Source: Plenodomus lindquistii
Taxonomy: Eukaryota > Ascomycota > Dothideomycetes > Pleosporales > Leptosphaeriaceae
DNA: 64,000 nucleotides
NCBI GenBank assembly: GCA_025504975.1
Contig: JANUWI010000004.1
Location: 1,860,001 to 1,924,000 of the forward strand
Direction: 5' to 3'
Shown: in pieces, positions 56,312-64,000 of the stretch
Layout: the number at the start of each line of letters is the position of its first letter
Numbering within the stretch: the stretch's first letter is position 1
The notes under the pieces: generated by a model
Database searches by the model: none
Told to the model about the DNA's origin: nothing
The model's input: only the letters and a program-made list of their open reading frames with translations
Made by a program: the position numbers and the translations under genes

Positions 56312-57478
56312 TCAAAAAGGATCCCTAGCCCCCTTCAACCTACTCACATGTCTGCACACGACCCTCAGCCCCGCCTCCCCTTTCCCTCCACTTCCCACCA
56401 CCTGCCTCAACCCCTGCGCCACCCTCTCCGCAACAGCAACACTCCGATGCGTCCCAAACACACAACACACACTCATCGCCACCTCGCCCGCCACCCCACC
56501 TGCTTCCCACCTCTTTCTGTAATCCAGAACATCACTGACTGCTCTTCGCACTGCCTTTGCCGCACGCGGGTCCTGCAGCACAATGTCTTGTACCACGGGG
56601 GAGATGCCAGAGTATTGGGCGCACATGGCCGGCGGAGGAGGAGTGAATAATCGTGCGTCAATGGTGTAGAGGTGCGGGATTGGTGGGGTGCGCACGGGTA
56701 GTTGTGAGGATAGGAGGGAAGAGAAGGGCTTACCCGAGTTGCTGAGGGAGGTGGTAGAGTAGGTTAGGATATAGACTGTCGGGAGAGAGGGGTGGAACGT
56801 TAGGGGTGGCGGTGGCGGTGGTGGTGGTGGTGGTGGTGGTGGTGGTGGCGAGTAGCAGTTGGATTGGAAGCGTTGGAGAGATTCAGGCGCTGGTCTTGGG
56901 GTATCGCTGTTGAGGGTGTTGATTGTACGGCGACAGGGTTGGGAGGCTAGCGGATATGGGTAGATGATCATGTCGGAGCTTGGAGTGCTGGACTGTCTTC
57001 TGGGTTGATTGGGGAGGAAGTCAATGTAGATGGTTGGGTCATCGACGCCGTCGTAGGTACGAGGGGTAGCGCTTTGCCTTGTCTGAACTCGTGCACTAGA
57101 CTGGTAAATTGTACTGTCATCGTCTGTGCTGTACCGAGCGGCACCTCGTCTCCTGGACTTCTGCGCGGGTAGATCAAAGTGTACATGGCGCTTGTCTTCG
57201 CTATCGAGTCCATCAAGCTGACGTTCGAATACGTATGGTGCTACTCCAAAGTTCTGCGTAGCAGTCTTGAGACCCCCAAAGGCAAGTCGAGCAGGATGTT
57301 TCAGCGACGATTTGACGGGGACTGGCGGTGGGGTTTGATCGTACGGCAGGTATTGAAGACATGTTGGGCACCGTGGAAGTGTCTGCTTCGTGCGTACGAA
57401 CTCATCGCAGGACGGGTAGCAGGTGATACAATGAGGTGCGTGATTCGGTCCTGTGCGCACTGGACAGAGGTGTGACAT
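56312..57478 (-). CDS. Protein with RapZ C-terminal-like domain (gene 1 of a tandem pair)
   Basis: A single open frame of 388 aa from ATG 57478. The N-terminus is Cys-rich (HCITCYPSCDEF, CPTC) and could bind metal. The middle is disordered, with a run of about 15 Pro encoded by GGT repeats. The C-terminal 140 residues match the C-terminal domain of bacterial RapZ (YvcJ): VYILTYS, DARLFTPPPPAMCAQYSGIS, VQDIVLQDPRAAKAVRR, then CCVFGTHRSVAVAERVAQGL, the GxHRSVxxAE motif. In bacteria this domain senses glucosamine-6-phosphate. The bacterial N-terminal P-loop ATPase domain is absent here. No eukaryotic function is known to me. The next gene on the same strand carries the same domain. Confidence 0.82.
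   Translation of the reverse strand: MSHLCPVRTGPNHAPHCITCYPSCDEFVRTKQTLPRCPTCLQYLPYDQTPPPVPVKSSLKHPARLAFGGLKTATQNFGVAPYVFERQLDGLDSEDKRHVHFDLPAQKSRRRGAARYSTDDDSTIYQSSARVQTRQSATPRTYDGVDDPTIYIDFLPNQPRRQSSTPSSDMIIYPYPLASQPCRRTINTLNSDTPRPAPESLQRFQSNCYSPPPPPPPPPPPPPPPLTFHPSLPTVYILTYSTTSLSNSGKPFSSLLSSQLPVRTPPIPHLYTIDARLFTPPPPAMCAQYSGISPVVQDIVLQDPRAAKAVRRAVSDVLDYRKRWEAGGVAGEVAMSVCCVFGTHRSVAVAERVAQGLRQVVGSGGKGEAGLRVVCRHVSRLKGARDPF
56805..56850 (-). repeat. GGT/GGC trinucleotide repeat encoding poly-Pro
   Basis: About 15 repeats of GGT (with a few GGC) on the plus strand encode poly-Pro in the RapZ-C-like gene. It is a coding microsatellite that could vary in copy number. Confidence 0.95.
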
Positions 57479-57887
57479 TGTGTGTGGATGCGGATCGGCT
57501 GCAGCTATGCGAGAGAGCGTACGACAACTTCTGGAGATAGTGTGTCTGCAGATCTTGGTGGTGGGTATAGGAATGATGAGGGCCTGCTTGAACGAAGCTG
57601 TGGACTACAATCAGTAGTAGCGTGAGCTTAGAGTGACCTAAGGTGGCACATGGTGTGCCATTGCCAGGCGTTGATCGAGGCGATGGGATCGCGTGGAGTC
57701 ACCGTCACACAAACCACCATTGGCCGTGACCTGGAGATTGGTCTGGTTTTGGGAAGGAGGTTCTAAACCTCCCTGGAGAGTCGAGGCAGGTGGCAGGTGG
57801 AGTGTGGGCAGGAGCTCATCAGACCACCACAACGATAAGTAGCGCAAATCAATAGCACCGACCGCCAATACACCAATGACAGAAACA
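57479..57887. other. Gap between the two RapZ-C-like genes
   Basis: About 410 bp. It should hold the promoter of gene 1 and the 3' UTR of gene 2. No gene is supported. Confidence 0.4.
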
Positions 57888-58475
57888 TCAAAGCAGGTCT
57901 CTCAGCCCTCTCCTTCGATGCGGATGTGCGATCACCACGTTTATGCCTCTTCTCCTCAATTTCTGCCCAATTATCTCTGCCGTGGCCACGCTGCGGTGCG
58001 TTCCTGCGTGACAAGTCGTCTGTATATGCGCACTCTCGTTCCCAATGTCAAGGTGATTCATGATCGTCGAGACCGCATTATTTCTGCGTAATAAGTCAGC
58101 TTCAATCGCGAGAATCTCAGCGTAAGACACGACCCACATATGCGTACTCGCTGTCCGGCTTGCTAAGATGACGCTTTGGACCTGTGGACTTACGCCAGAG
58201 TACGCATCGCACACTTTTTTGACAGGTGGCCGCCACGTCTGACACCATACTGTGAGAAGGACTGGTATGCTAAATGGTATTGCTCGTTCTAGGGAGGGTT
58301 TTCCATTTGGATCACGGTTGACTCTGTCGCTAGAGTACGATATAATATAGACAGTCTTTGAGGACCGTGCCAGTTGTTGGGACTGTGAGAGTTGTGGCCG
58401 ATGTTGCAAACCATGCGAGTGAGGCTGCAGAAACTGTGGATGAGTCTGTAGCAATTGTTGTTGAGCCCAGAAAAC
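57888..58475 (-). CDS. Protein with RapZ C-terminal-like domain (gene 2, 5' end unresolved)
   Basis: The exon from an apparent acceptor (CATTAG before 58475) to stop 57888 encodes about 195 residues. It repeats the landmarks of gene 1: VYIISYSSDR, CDAYSGVSPQVQSVILAS, and TCHAGTHRSVATAEIIGQKL, ending RRRGLRDLL. The motif HxGTHRSVxTAE is intact, and the arrangement of the Y-SGVSP and HRSV blocks equals that of gene 1. An in-frame stop precedes 58475 and there is no in-frame ATG, so an upstream exon is required. One candidate is an ATG-led frame at 58786-58508 with a Cys-rich start (GCTPGCSHEVGMGVC), but no good donor was found. The linker from ASRTASTHMWVV to IEADLL may hide a short intron. It could also be a decaying copy. 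Confidence 0.6.
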   Translation of the reverse strand, partial: VFWAQQQLLQTHPQFLQPHSHGLQHRPQLSQSQQLARSSKTVYIISYSSDRVNRDPNGKPSLERAIPFSIPVLLTVWCQTWRPPVKKVCDAYSGVSPQVQSVILASRTASTHMWVVSYAEILAIEADLLRRNNAVSTIMNHLDIGNESAHIQTTCHAGTHRSVATAEIIGQKLRRRGINVVIAHPHRRRGLRDLL

Positions 58476-58881
58476 CTAATGACCAAAGTTACTATGAGTG
58501 AGCATCTTTAAAGCCCATGGAGGAGACGAAATGTTTCTTGGTAATTGGATAAGAGCCGTAATTGAGTGAGTAGAGGGACGATTTCAAGAGACTGAGGAGA
58601 CAAGTGCTGGTGACAGAGAGTAACAGAGATCTTGGGTAGTGGACGTGAGGTCTTAGGGCACTCTGACATTGACAGCGGGGTTTTGTTTAGACTACAAACG
58701 CCCATGCCAACCTCGTGACTACAGCCTGGCGTACACCCAGGCACCGGCGTTCTAGCGCTGGAGGTGAAACTCATATGTGAATACATCCGCCTTTCAACAA
58801 ATTGAATTTAAGATAGGTGTAACAGCACAGCTGTCCAAAACACAAGATTCGAGCTCGGCATTCACCAATGCAAATGCAGTG

Positions 58882-58950
58882 AGGTTAGGATGTAAAAAAG
58901 CAACTTTACATACACTAGATAGTGTAGAGTTGCGTTTTACAACCTAACCT
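58882..58950. repeat. Imperfect inverted repeat, about 30-bp arms
   Basis: The left arm AGGTTAGGATGTAAAA... is followed by a perfect central palindrome (ACACTAGATAGTGT) and the right arm ...TTTTACAACCTAACCT. The arms pair over about 30 positions with a few mismatches and one short bulge. It can fold into a long hairpin and looks like a miniature inverted-repeat element. No flanking target duplication was established. Confidence 0.85.
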
Positions 58951-58951
58951 A

Positions 58952-58975
58952 TTCAAGTCCTACATAAGACTTGAA
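58952..58975. repeat. 8-bp-stem hairpin next to the inverted repeat
   Basis: TTCAAGTC and GACTTGAA are separated by 8 bases, immediately to the right of the larger inverted repeat. Together they form a compact cluster of secondary structure. Confidence 0.7.
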
Positions 58976-59450
58976 CCTCTCTAACCTAGCCACGTGCATG
59001 TAATCAAGTCTCGTTTAATTCATATCCAATTCTCTGTGCAGCTAGATAAACAAGCGCAAGTTTCAATAGGTTCTCGCAGCGTTTTAATAATCCGTCTATT
59101 AAAAAAGCATAGTTTTTCGCGGCGACGCGTCACCCTTCTTGCGCACTAGAACTTCCGCTGCTTAACACAATACATATAGCCTACATAGCTTAAGAGTTTA
59201 TGTTCTTAAAAGAACAATACTCCCAAGTAATATTTGCAGTTTAACTCAACTTTCCTGCGAATTCTTATGTCAGATCCAATCATACCGTAATGCTCCGTTG
59301 TTTACTAGTATTACGTGCACGCTTTTAACTATATTCCTCTTAGAGTCTAGTCAACTCCCAATTGCCGTCCTTCGTAACCCTAGTCCAGGCTAAGTATCGG
59401 CGAGTTATACTGTAAAAGCACAACATTGTACTATTATTACACGCTCAAGA

Positions 59451-59470
59451 TTGCACGCTTAAGCGTGCAA
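59451..59470. repeat. Perfect 20-bp palindrome
   Basis: TTGCACGCTTAAGCGTGCAA is a perfect self-complementary sequence with no spacer, in an AT-rich non-coding stretch. It could be a protein-binding site or part of a mobile element end. No transposase gene lies beside it. Confidence 0.9.
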
Positions 59471-59871
59471 ACAGAAGCCCTCGTTGTTTAGGTAGCTGGA
59501 GAGGTTTCTGCGCTAGCAATCTACCGCCCAGCCTATATGCAACACGACTAACAACAGCAGAAACTACACACCCACAGCCTTCTTACTTCTCCGATCCTGC
59601 CATTGTTGAGCACTGGACGCGGTAACAGGAATGCAGACACTATCCATTGGTTATTATGCTGCGCTCAAGATTATTCAGTCTGTGCTAGAGCCTCTCAAAC
59701 TCCGATTCTGAACACTAGGGTTGATATGTAGAGGTACTTTATCTGAGGTAAAAGTTGCACACTTTCGAGCTTCAAGCGGGGGTTCGGACGGAGTGCAATT
59801 CTACGATAGTTTTGGTCCGTGAGGAGTACCTCGGTAAGGTGGATACCAGGTTTAGCACGTCGGTGCGCATT

Positions 59872-59892
59872 TTTTGCACTCAAAGTGCAAAA
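59872..59892. repeat. 9-bp-arm hairpin (TTTTGCACT)
   Basis: TTTTGCACT, a 3-nt loop, then AGTGCAAAA. The stem is flanked by GCGC on both sides. The core TTGCAC is shared with the 20-bp palindrome about 420 bp to the left. Confidence 0.8.
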
Positions 59893-60293
59893 GCGCCATA
59901 CGTTTTGTTCTAGTCCATGCAATAACTAAAATGCACTATCGGTTAGATGATAAGGGTGCAAACAACGCTAGGACTTCAGCGAAACACTTGAGTAGGGGAT
60001 TAAGACTGTTGTACGAGCCAACAAAAGGTGCAACTCATCCCAAATGTCCCCAAGGGCATTTCTTTACCATGTTGGAACCTCCGTCTACATCGCTGCACGG
60101 CAGTGCCAGATCCGAACCCGAGCACCATTATATCCTTAACTCCGCATCCGAAAGAGTGGTCCAAATAGCCAAGAGACCTTCTGCCATGGTTGTGTAACGA
60201 ACCAGAGCATTTGTTCTGAGTCCCATCAACTCTATAGGGCTAGCAGTGCTTTAGTACTGGGATGCCAGAGGGCTCGGCACCTGGGCTGAAAGG

Positions 60294-60300
60294 TATATAA
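60294..60300 (+). promoter_or_regulatory. TATA box of the ALDH gene
   Basis: TATATAA lies 114 bp upstream of the chosen ATG (60414), a usual distance for an inducible fungal gene. A GATGCC/GGCATC-type context is nearby, but no regulator can be named. Confidence 0.6.
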
Positions 60301-60413
60301 GTGTGACTTGGAACTGAAGCTGGGATCCACGGTCTGCAGAGATCCTTCTATTACCATACTCAAGCTAAACACCACATTTCAATCACACCAAAAACACCAA
60401 TACAGCAGCCAAT

Positions 60414-61999
60414 ATGGTCCAGAAACAACTCTTCATCAACAACGAAGTAGGGCCTTTGATACTTGCCCTTCGGGGAAAACAGGACTGAACTGACTGTCAC
60501 CCAGTACGTTGACGCCACGTCTTCGGAATTTATATCCATCTACTCTCCGCACGACGAATCCCTCGTCGCCGACAAAATTCACGTTGCCAGTGTTGCAGAT
60601 GTCGACAGGGCGGTTGCCGCCGCACGTGCAGCTTTCGAGGGCGAATGGAGCACCTGGACTGCAGCTCAACGCAGCGCTGTCATGCACAAATTTGCAGATC
60701 TCGTTGAGGAAAATGTAGAGATGTTGGGTGACTTGGAGAGTAAAAGCATGGGAGCGCCAAAAATGATGACAAGTTGGGTTTTTGGCTTTATCAGTCAGAT
60801 ATTCAGGTACGTGTGGTAAGATCGCCCGAGCGTAAATGATACTGATTCGGCAAGGTACTTTGCTGGCTGGACCGATAAAGTTGCCGGCCAATCATGGCCT
60901 GAGGAAGACGGGGTCTATAGAATCGTCCAGTACGATCCCATTGGTGTGTGTGCCGGCGTTGGTGCCTGGAATGGTACTGGACTGTTTTTTGGCATGAAGG
61001 TTGGTTGCGCTGTTGCGGCGGGATGCACAATGGTCTACAAAGGGTCAGAGAAGTCGCCCATTGCACTGCTTCAACTTGGCGACTTGATCAAGAAGGCAGG
61101 GTTCCCTCCTGGAGTAATCAACATTGTCACTGGAGCTGGCCAGGTCGGTGCGGCGCTAGCGAGCCACATGGATGTCAACAAAATCAGCTTCACAGGCTCC
61201 GTCGCGGCCGGGAAGAAAGTTCAAGAGGCGGCTGCGAAGAGGTGAGTTCTACTATCACTGACAGCTTACTACGTACTCACGATGTGCTAGTAATCTCAAG
61301 CGCGTCACTCTTGAACTCGGCGGAAAGTCACCCTCAATCGTCTTTGCGGACGCAAACATGGAGAATGCGTTGCTGCATTCATCACAGAGTTTTCTCGCCA
61401 ACACAGGTCAAGCGTGCGTCGCAGCGTCCAGGCTCTTTGTCCAGGAAGATATTGCTGAGGACTTCGTGAAGCGGCTAAAGGCCAAGTTTGAGGAACTCGC
61501 CAACGGCATCGGAGCACCATCGGACGCAAAAACTTTCATGGGACCGGTTGTAGACGACAAGCAGTTCGAGAGCGTCATGCGATTTATTGAAGTCGGCAAG
61601 GGCGAAGCCGAGCTCGTAACTGGTGGTGCGCGCAAGGGCGAGAGCGGGTTCTACATTACGCCCACTATATTCCTCAACCCCAAAGACGACGCTCGCATCT
61701 ACCGCGAAGAGATCTTTGGCCCTGTAGTTGCTATCCGCACGTTTAAGACGGAAGAAGAGGTGATCAAGTTGGCCAACGACACGACATTCGGCCTTGCCTC
61801 ATACGTTTACACTGCCTCGATGTCGCGTGCCCTGCGGCTGGCTAAGAAACTCAACGCCGGAAACGTGAATGTTAACATCAACCAGACGCTCCACCCAAAG
61901 GTACCGTTTGGTGGGACTAAGCAAAGCGGGCTTGGGCGTGAGGGTGGAACGGAGGGGATCATGAATTACCTGGAGGCCAAGACGATTCACATCAAGTAA
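60414..61999 (+). CDS. NAD(P)-dependent aldehyde dehydrogenase
   Basis: The product oxidises an aldehyde to the acid. Four exons (60414-60446, 60505-60806, 60855-61241, 61291-61999) give 476 aa, slightly short of the usual 490-500 for class 1/2 fungal ALDH. Exon 1 encodes only MVQKQLFINNE; the first junction gives LFINNEYVDATSS, matching the family N-terminus. The nucleotide-binding region has VGAWNGTGLFFGMKVG-like and SFTGSVAAGKKVQEAA (GxxxG). The catalytic Glu is in TLELGGKSP and the catalytic Cys is near residue 283 in NTGQACVAASR. FGPVVAIRTFKTEEE and PFGGTKQSGLGREGG complete the fold. There is no targeting signal, so cytosolic location is likely. The substrate is unknown. It stands alone in a gene-poor region, so a cluster role is not shown. 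Confidence 0.93.
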
Positions 62000-62785
62000 G
62001 CAGATCCTTTGTTTGGTGGCTGAGATGAGAGCAAGCTAACACGAGGCAGTATGAATGTTTAAAGGTGCGCAAGGGGACGAGAGCAGCAACTTTCCGCTGA
62101 GATATGACATACAAAGAAGCCAGGCATGACAAAAAAAGTGTTGCATTCAAGCATCTACGACTTAGCAACCCTTATCGATCCCACCACTCCACGCAGTCTA
62201 ACATTTTGTCACTACTCATTAAGCATGTAGTACCATGAATAGCTATCATGTCCCTGAAGTTGCTATCGTCTTTTTCTGACATGGGGAGCCCTCTCCTTCT
62301 ATCTCCTGCTATTCCTGATCATATTCTGAACACCCAACTCTGTCCTGATGCTTCGTAATAAACATCACAATGTGGAAGCTTGCTATTTATTGTGATGATT
62401 GGTGGCGTCTAACTCACGAAAGCGAATATGATGAGCCTCATGAGCATCTACGTCTAAGCCCTAAAAATCTTTACCTAGGTAGGCCTTACATTCCACGCAG
62501 TACTGCATCTGGCATTCCTGATCAATCATGTTGTCAAAAACGCGCAAGACAATATACTTTTGATAGGCTAGCCACAACATTGCTGCTTCGCTCTCGGATT
62601 CAAATCTCGTACACAAGATCTCTGAACTAGCCTTGGACGATGGGAATGAGGATCTACCTAACCCAACGCATTGCGGACTCTTTTCTCGAGAAAGCAAGCA
62701 TGCACCGCACCCTAATACCCGCAAGCGCTACTTCGAACATGAAGCGATTAACTGCGCCTAGAGAACTGATGGACAGAAAGTAATG
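62000..62785. other. Gap after the ALDH gene
   Basis: About 790 bp with the ALDH 3' flank and no supported gene. A plus-strand frame (62370-62630, ATG start) and an opposing minus frame lack recognisable motifs. Confidence 0.35.
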
Positions 62786-62825
62786 CTAGTAAAGATGAGT
62801 ACCGTAAGATACTTCACACGCTGAC

Positions 62826-63117
62826 TGATAGGTGCAGACCCCAGAGTTGATGGCTAGCGCAGTACGCTCATTCATGCCAGAGCCACTGCTAGCAAGAGCC
62901 ATGCTGCCGATGAAGCCTTTCATTATTTCAGCTGTACCACAGACCGCCATGCCCACGATGAGAAAGCAAGCTCTGATCATGGCCCCGTTTTGTCTGCTGG
63001 TAAGATCTGAATGGGACCCAAGGAAAAGACGGCGGCCAAAGATGACAAATAAGCCAACACAACCCACATTCATCTGTAGGTACCACCGATGTCACCGTAA
63101 ATGTAGGGAGAGGCGCT
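62826..63117 (-). pseudogene. Frameshifted remnant of a major-facilitator transporter
   Basis: Read on the minus strand, the sequence from 63117 encodes PYIYGDIGGTYRWMWVVLAY followed by LSSLAAVFS, resembling the first loop and second membrane segment of the MFS drug/trichothecene-pump-like family. A frame change near 63025 then continues as SDLTSRQ, ACFLIVGMAVCGTAEIMKGF, and IGSMALASSGSGMNERTALA, which fits the following segments. Expected companion residues (for example the GRR loop) are altered. No start, no further exons and no C-terminal half were found, so this is a decayed fragment, not a gene. The match is by recollection of the family pattern. Confidence 0.6.
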
Positions 63118-64000
63118 ACCGAAAAGATCCCTGGGTATCTGATTTTCAGTCCATACTGTTCAACCGCTAGTATACATGATCAACATAACCAACCCTTTTG
63201 AACGGGCACGAATCATACAGGTTACCATTGCAGTCAAGGTCCTGACACTGTTTTCCTCGTCGTAGTTCGAAGAACCCGACTCTTGCTCGTTGGTATGAAC
63301 CTATTCGACATGGTCGACGGTAACTCTTGCGGCGGGCAAATGTGTGGAGCTCTTTAAGGCGGGAAGACCTTGCTGAGCCTCGCAATAGAATTTCGAGATT
63401 CTTCAGCAGCCTCGGCGGAGCTACTGTTATGTTCTAGCAATAACAAAAGGAGAATTGAAGTTCCTCGGCCGCTTGCTGGGAGTATTAGGCCGAGAGGCGG
63501 CGGGGTGTAAGGACCTGGAAGCTTAAAGTTGTCTGCTTGACTCCATGCGCCTCACTTTGTAGCCCCAGCATTGATGTCGTTGCAGAGCTTTGGGCTTGAC
63601 CGGGCTCATATAAGCCTTGTACGTAAATTCCAGCTCTACATGTAGCTCAGTCTCAGTAGAAGCGGGATCTTTCTACCAAACCTTAACTATAAGTAGTAAG
63701 TTGTACCTTTTTTGAGTATATAGCCTCTAGCGATCTGTATTTTGTCTACTTCCGGGTCTGCTTTTTATGATAATGATGAACCTAGTACTTTTATCCTGAT
63801 GAACACATTCCTTTTCACTCGATGTTACGTGCAGGGCTTATGCGAGCCTGCTCCAGCTCAAAGCTCTGCAACACCATTGCTGTCAAAGGTCCGCGGACGT
63901 TCATGTGTGCAAGGGATTTTGTTGAGGGCGGCTGAAGGTCGCATGACGCAACCGCCGCAGCCACGCATGTACGCGCCGGTTAAGCGGCCTAAGGATTGCA
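63118..64000. other. Right-hand end, no gene seen
   Basis: About 880 bp. No coding sequence with motifs was found on either strand. A following gene could begin just beyond the edge; the last 60 bases are GC-rich. Confidence 0.35.

Larger units (their letters stand above)
58787..60413. other. AT-rich accessory gap with hairpins
   Basis: About 1.6 kb, noticeably AT-rich between about 58860 and 59500. It contains a long imperfect inverted repeat, a further hairpin, and a perfect 20-bp palindrome, listed separately. A minus-strand frame at 59695-59922 has a protein-like look (AKPGIHLTEVLLTDQNYRRI) but no known match to me. The right end holds the ALDH promoter with its TATA box. Confidence 0.45.

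Noticed and set aside
1..64000. CRISPR array, bacterial operon, or plasmid features
   Set aside because: The window is clearly spliced eukaryotic nuclear DNA; no regularly spaced repeats other than coding microsatellites were seen.

Overview
The window is nuclear DNA of a filamentous ascomycete (Pezizomycotina, by inference Dothideomycetes/Pleosporales). The evidence is short introns (about 45-150 nt) with GT-AG ends and CTAAC/CTGAC-like branch sites, an HET-domain gene, and full-length fungal housekeeping proteins such as Lte1, Naf1, Cyr1-type adenylate cyclase, Lro1, Alg9, Ost1 and RPA135. The species cannot be named from sequence alone. Gene models were assembled by joining exons by phase and by family motifs.

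Region 1 (1-8.4 kb) is a compact housekeeping block: the 5' end of an Arl8-like GTPase (-), RNA polymerase I second-largest subunit (+), phospholipid:diacylglycerol acyltransferase LRO1 (-) and the NatC catalytic subunit NAA30/MAK3 (+). Two of the spacers are divergent promoters.

Region 2 (8.4-22 kb) is sparse and accessory-like. It holds a zinc-binding His-Me-finger (homing-endonuclease-like) protein, a TATA-driven GPI-anchored protein with 12-residue repeats, a SET-domain protein, an HET-domain/ankyrin-like protein and one small unknown conserved-looking protein, separated by gaps of 1.5-3 kb in which I see no convincing gene.

Region 3 (22-56 kb) is dense again: a CorA-like transporter, Lte1 (REM + RasGEF), a fungal DUF3445/HDOD oxidative N-demethylase-like membrane protein, ALG9, NAF1, adenylate cyclase, a HAK-type K+ transporter, a fused pseudouridine-5'-phosphate glycosidase/PfkB kinase and OST1. 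Ras/cAMP and mitotic-exit signalling (adenylate cyclase, Lte1), ER N-glycosylation (ALG9, OST1) and ribosome/RNA metabolism (RPA135, NAF1, pseudouridine salvage) are represented, but nothing suggests one co-regulated cluster.

Region 4 (56-64 kb) is again accessory. Two neighbouring genes, both on the minus strand, end in a domain resembling the C-terminal domain of bacterial RapZ. An AT-rich stretch with strong hairpins and a perfect 20-bp palindrome follows, then an aldehyde dehydrogenase with a TATA box, then a frameshifted remnant of a major-facilitator transporter. The tandem RapZ-C-like pair is the least explained coding signal in the window. Two introns, in LRO1 and in the pseudouridine gene, appear to use GC-AG ends.
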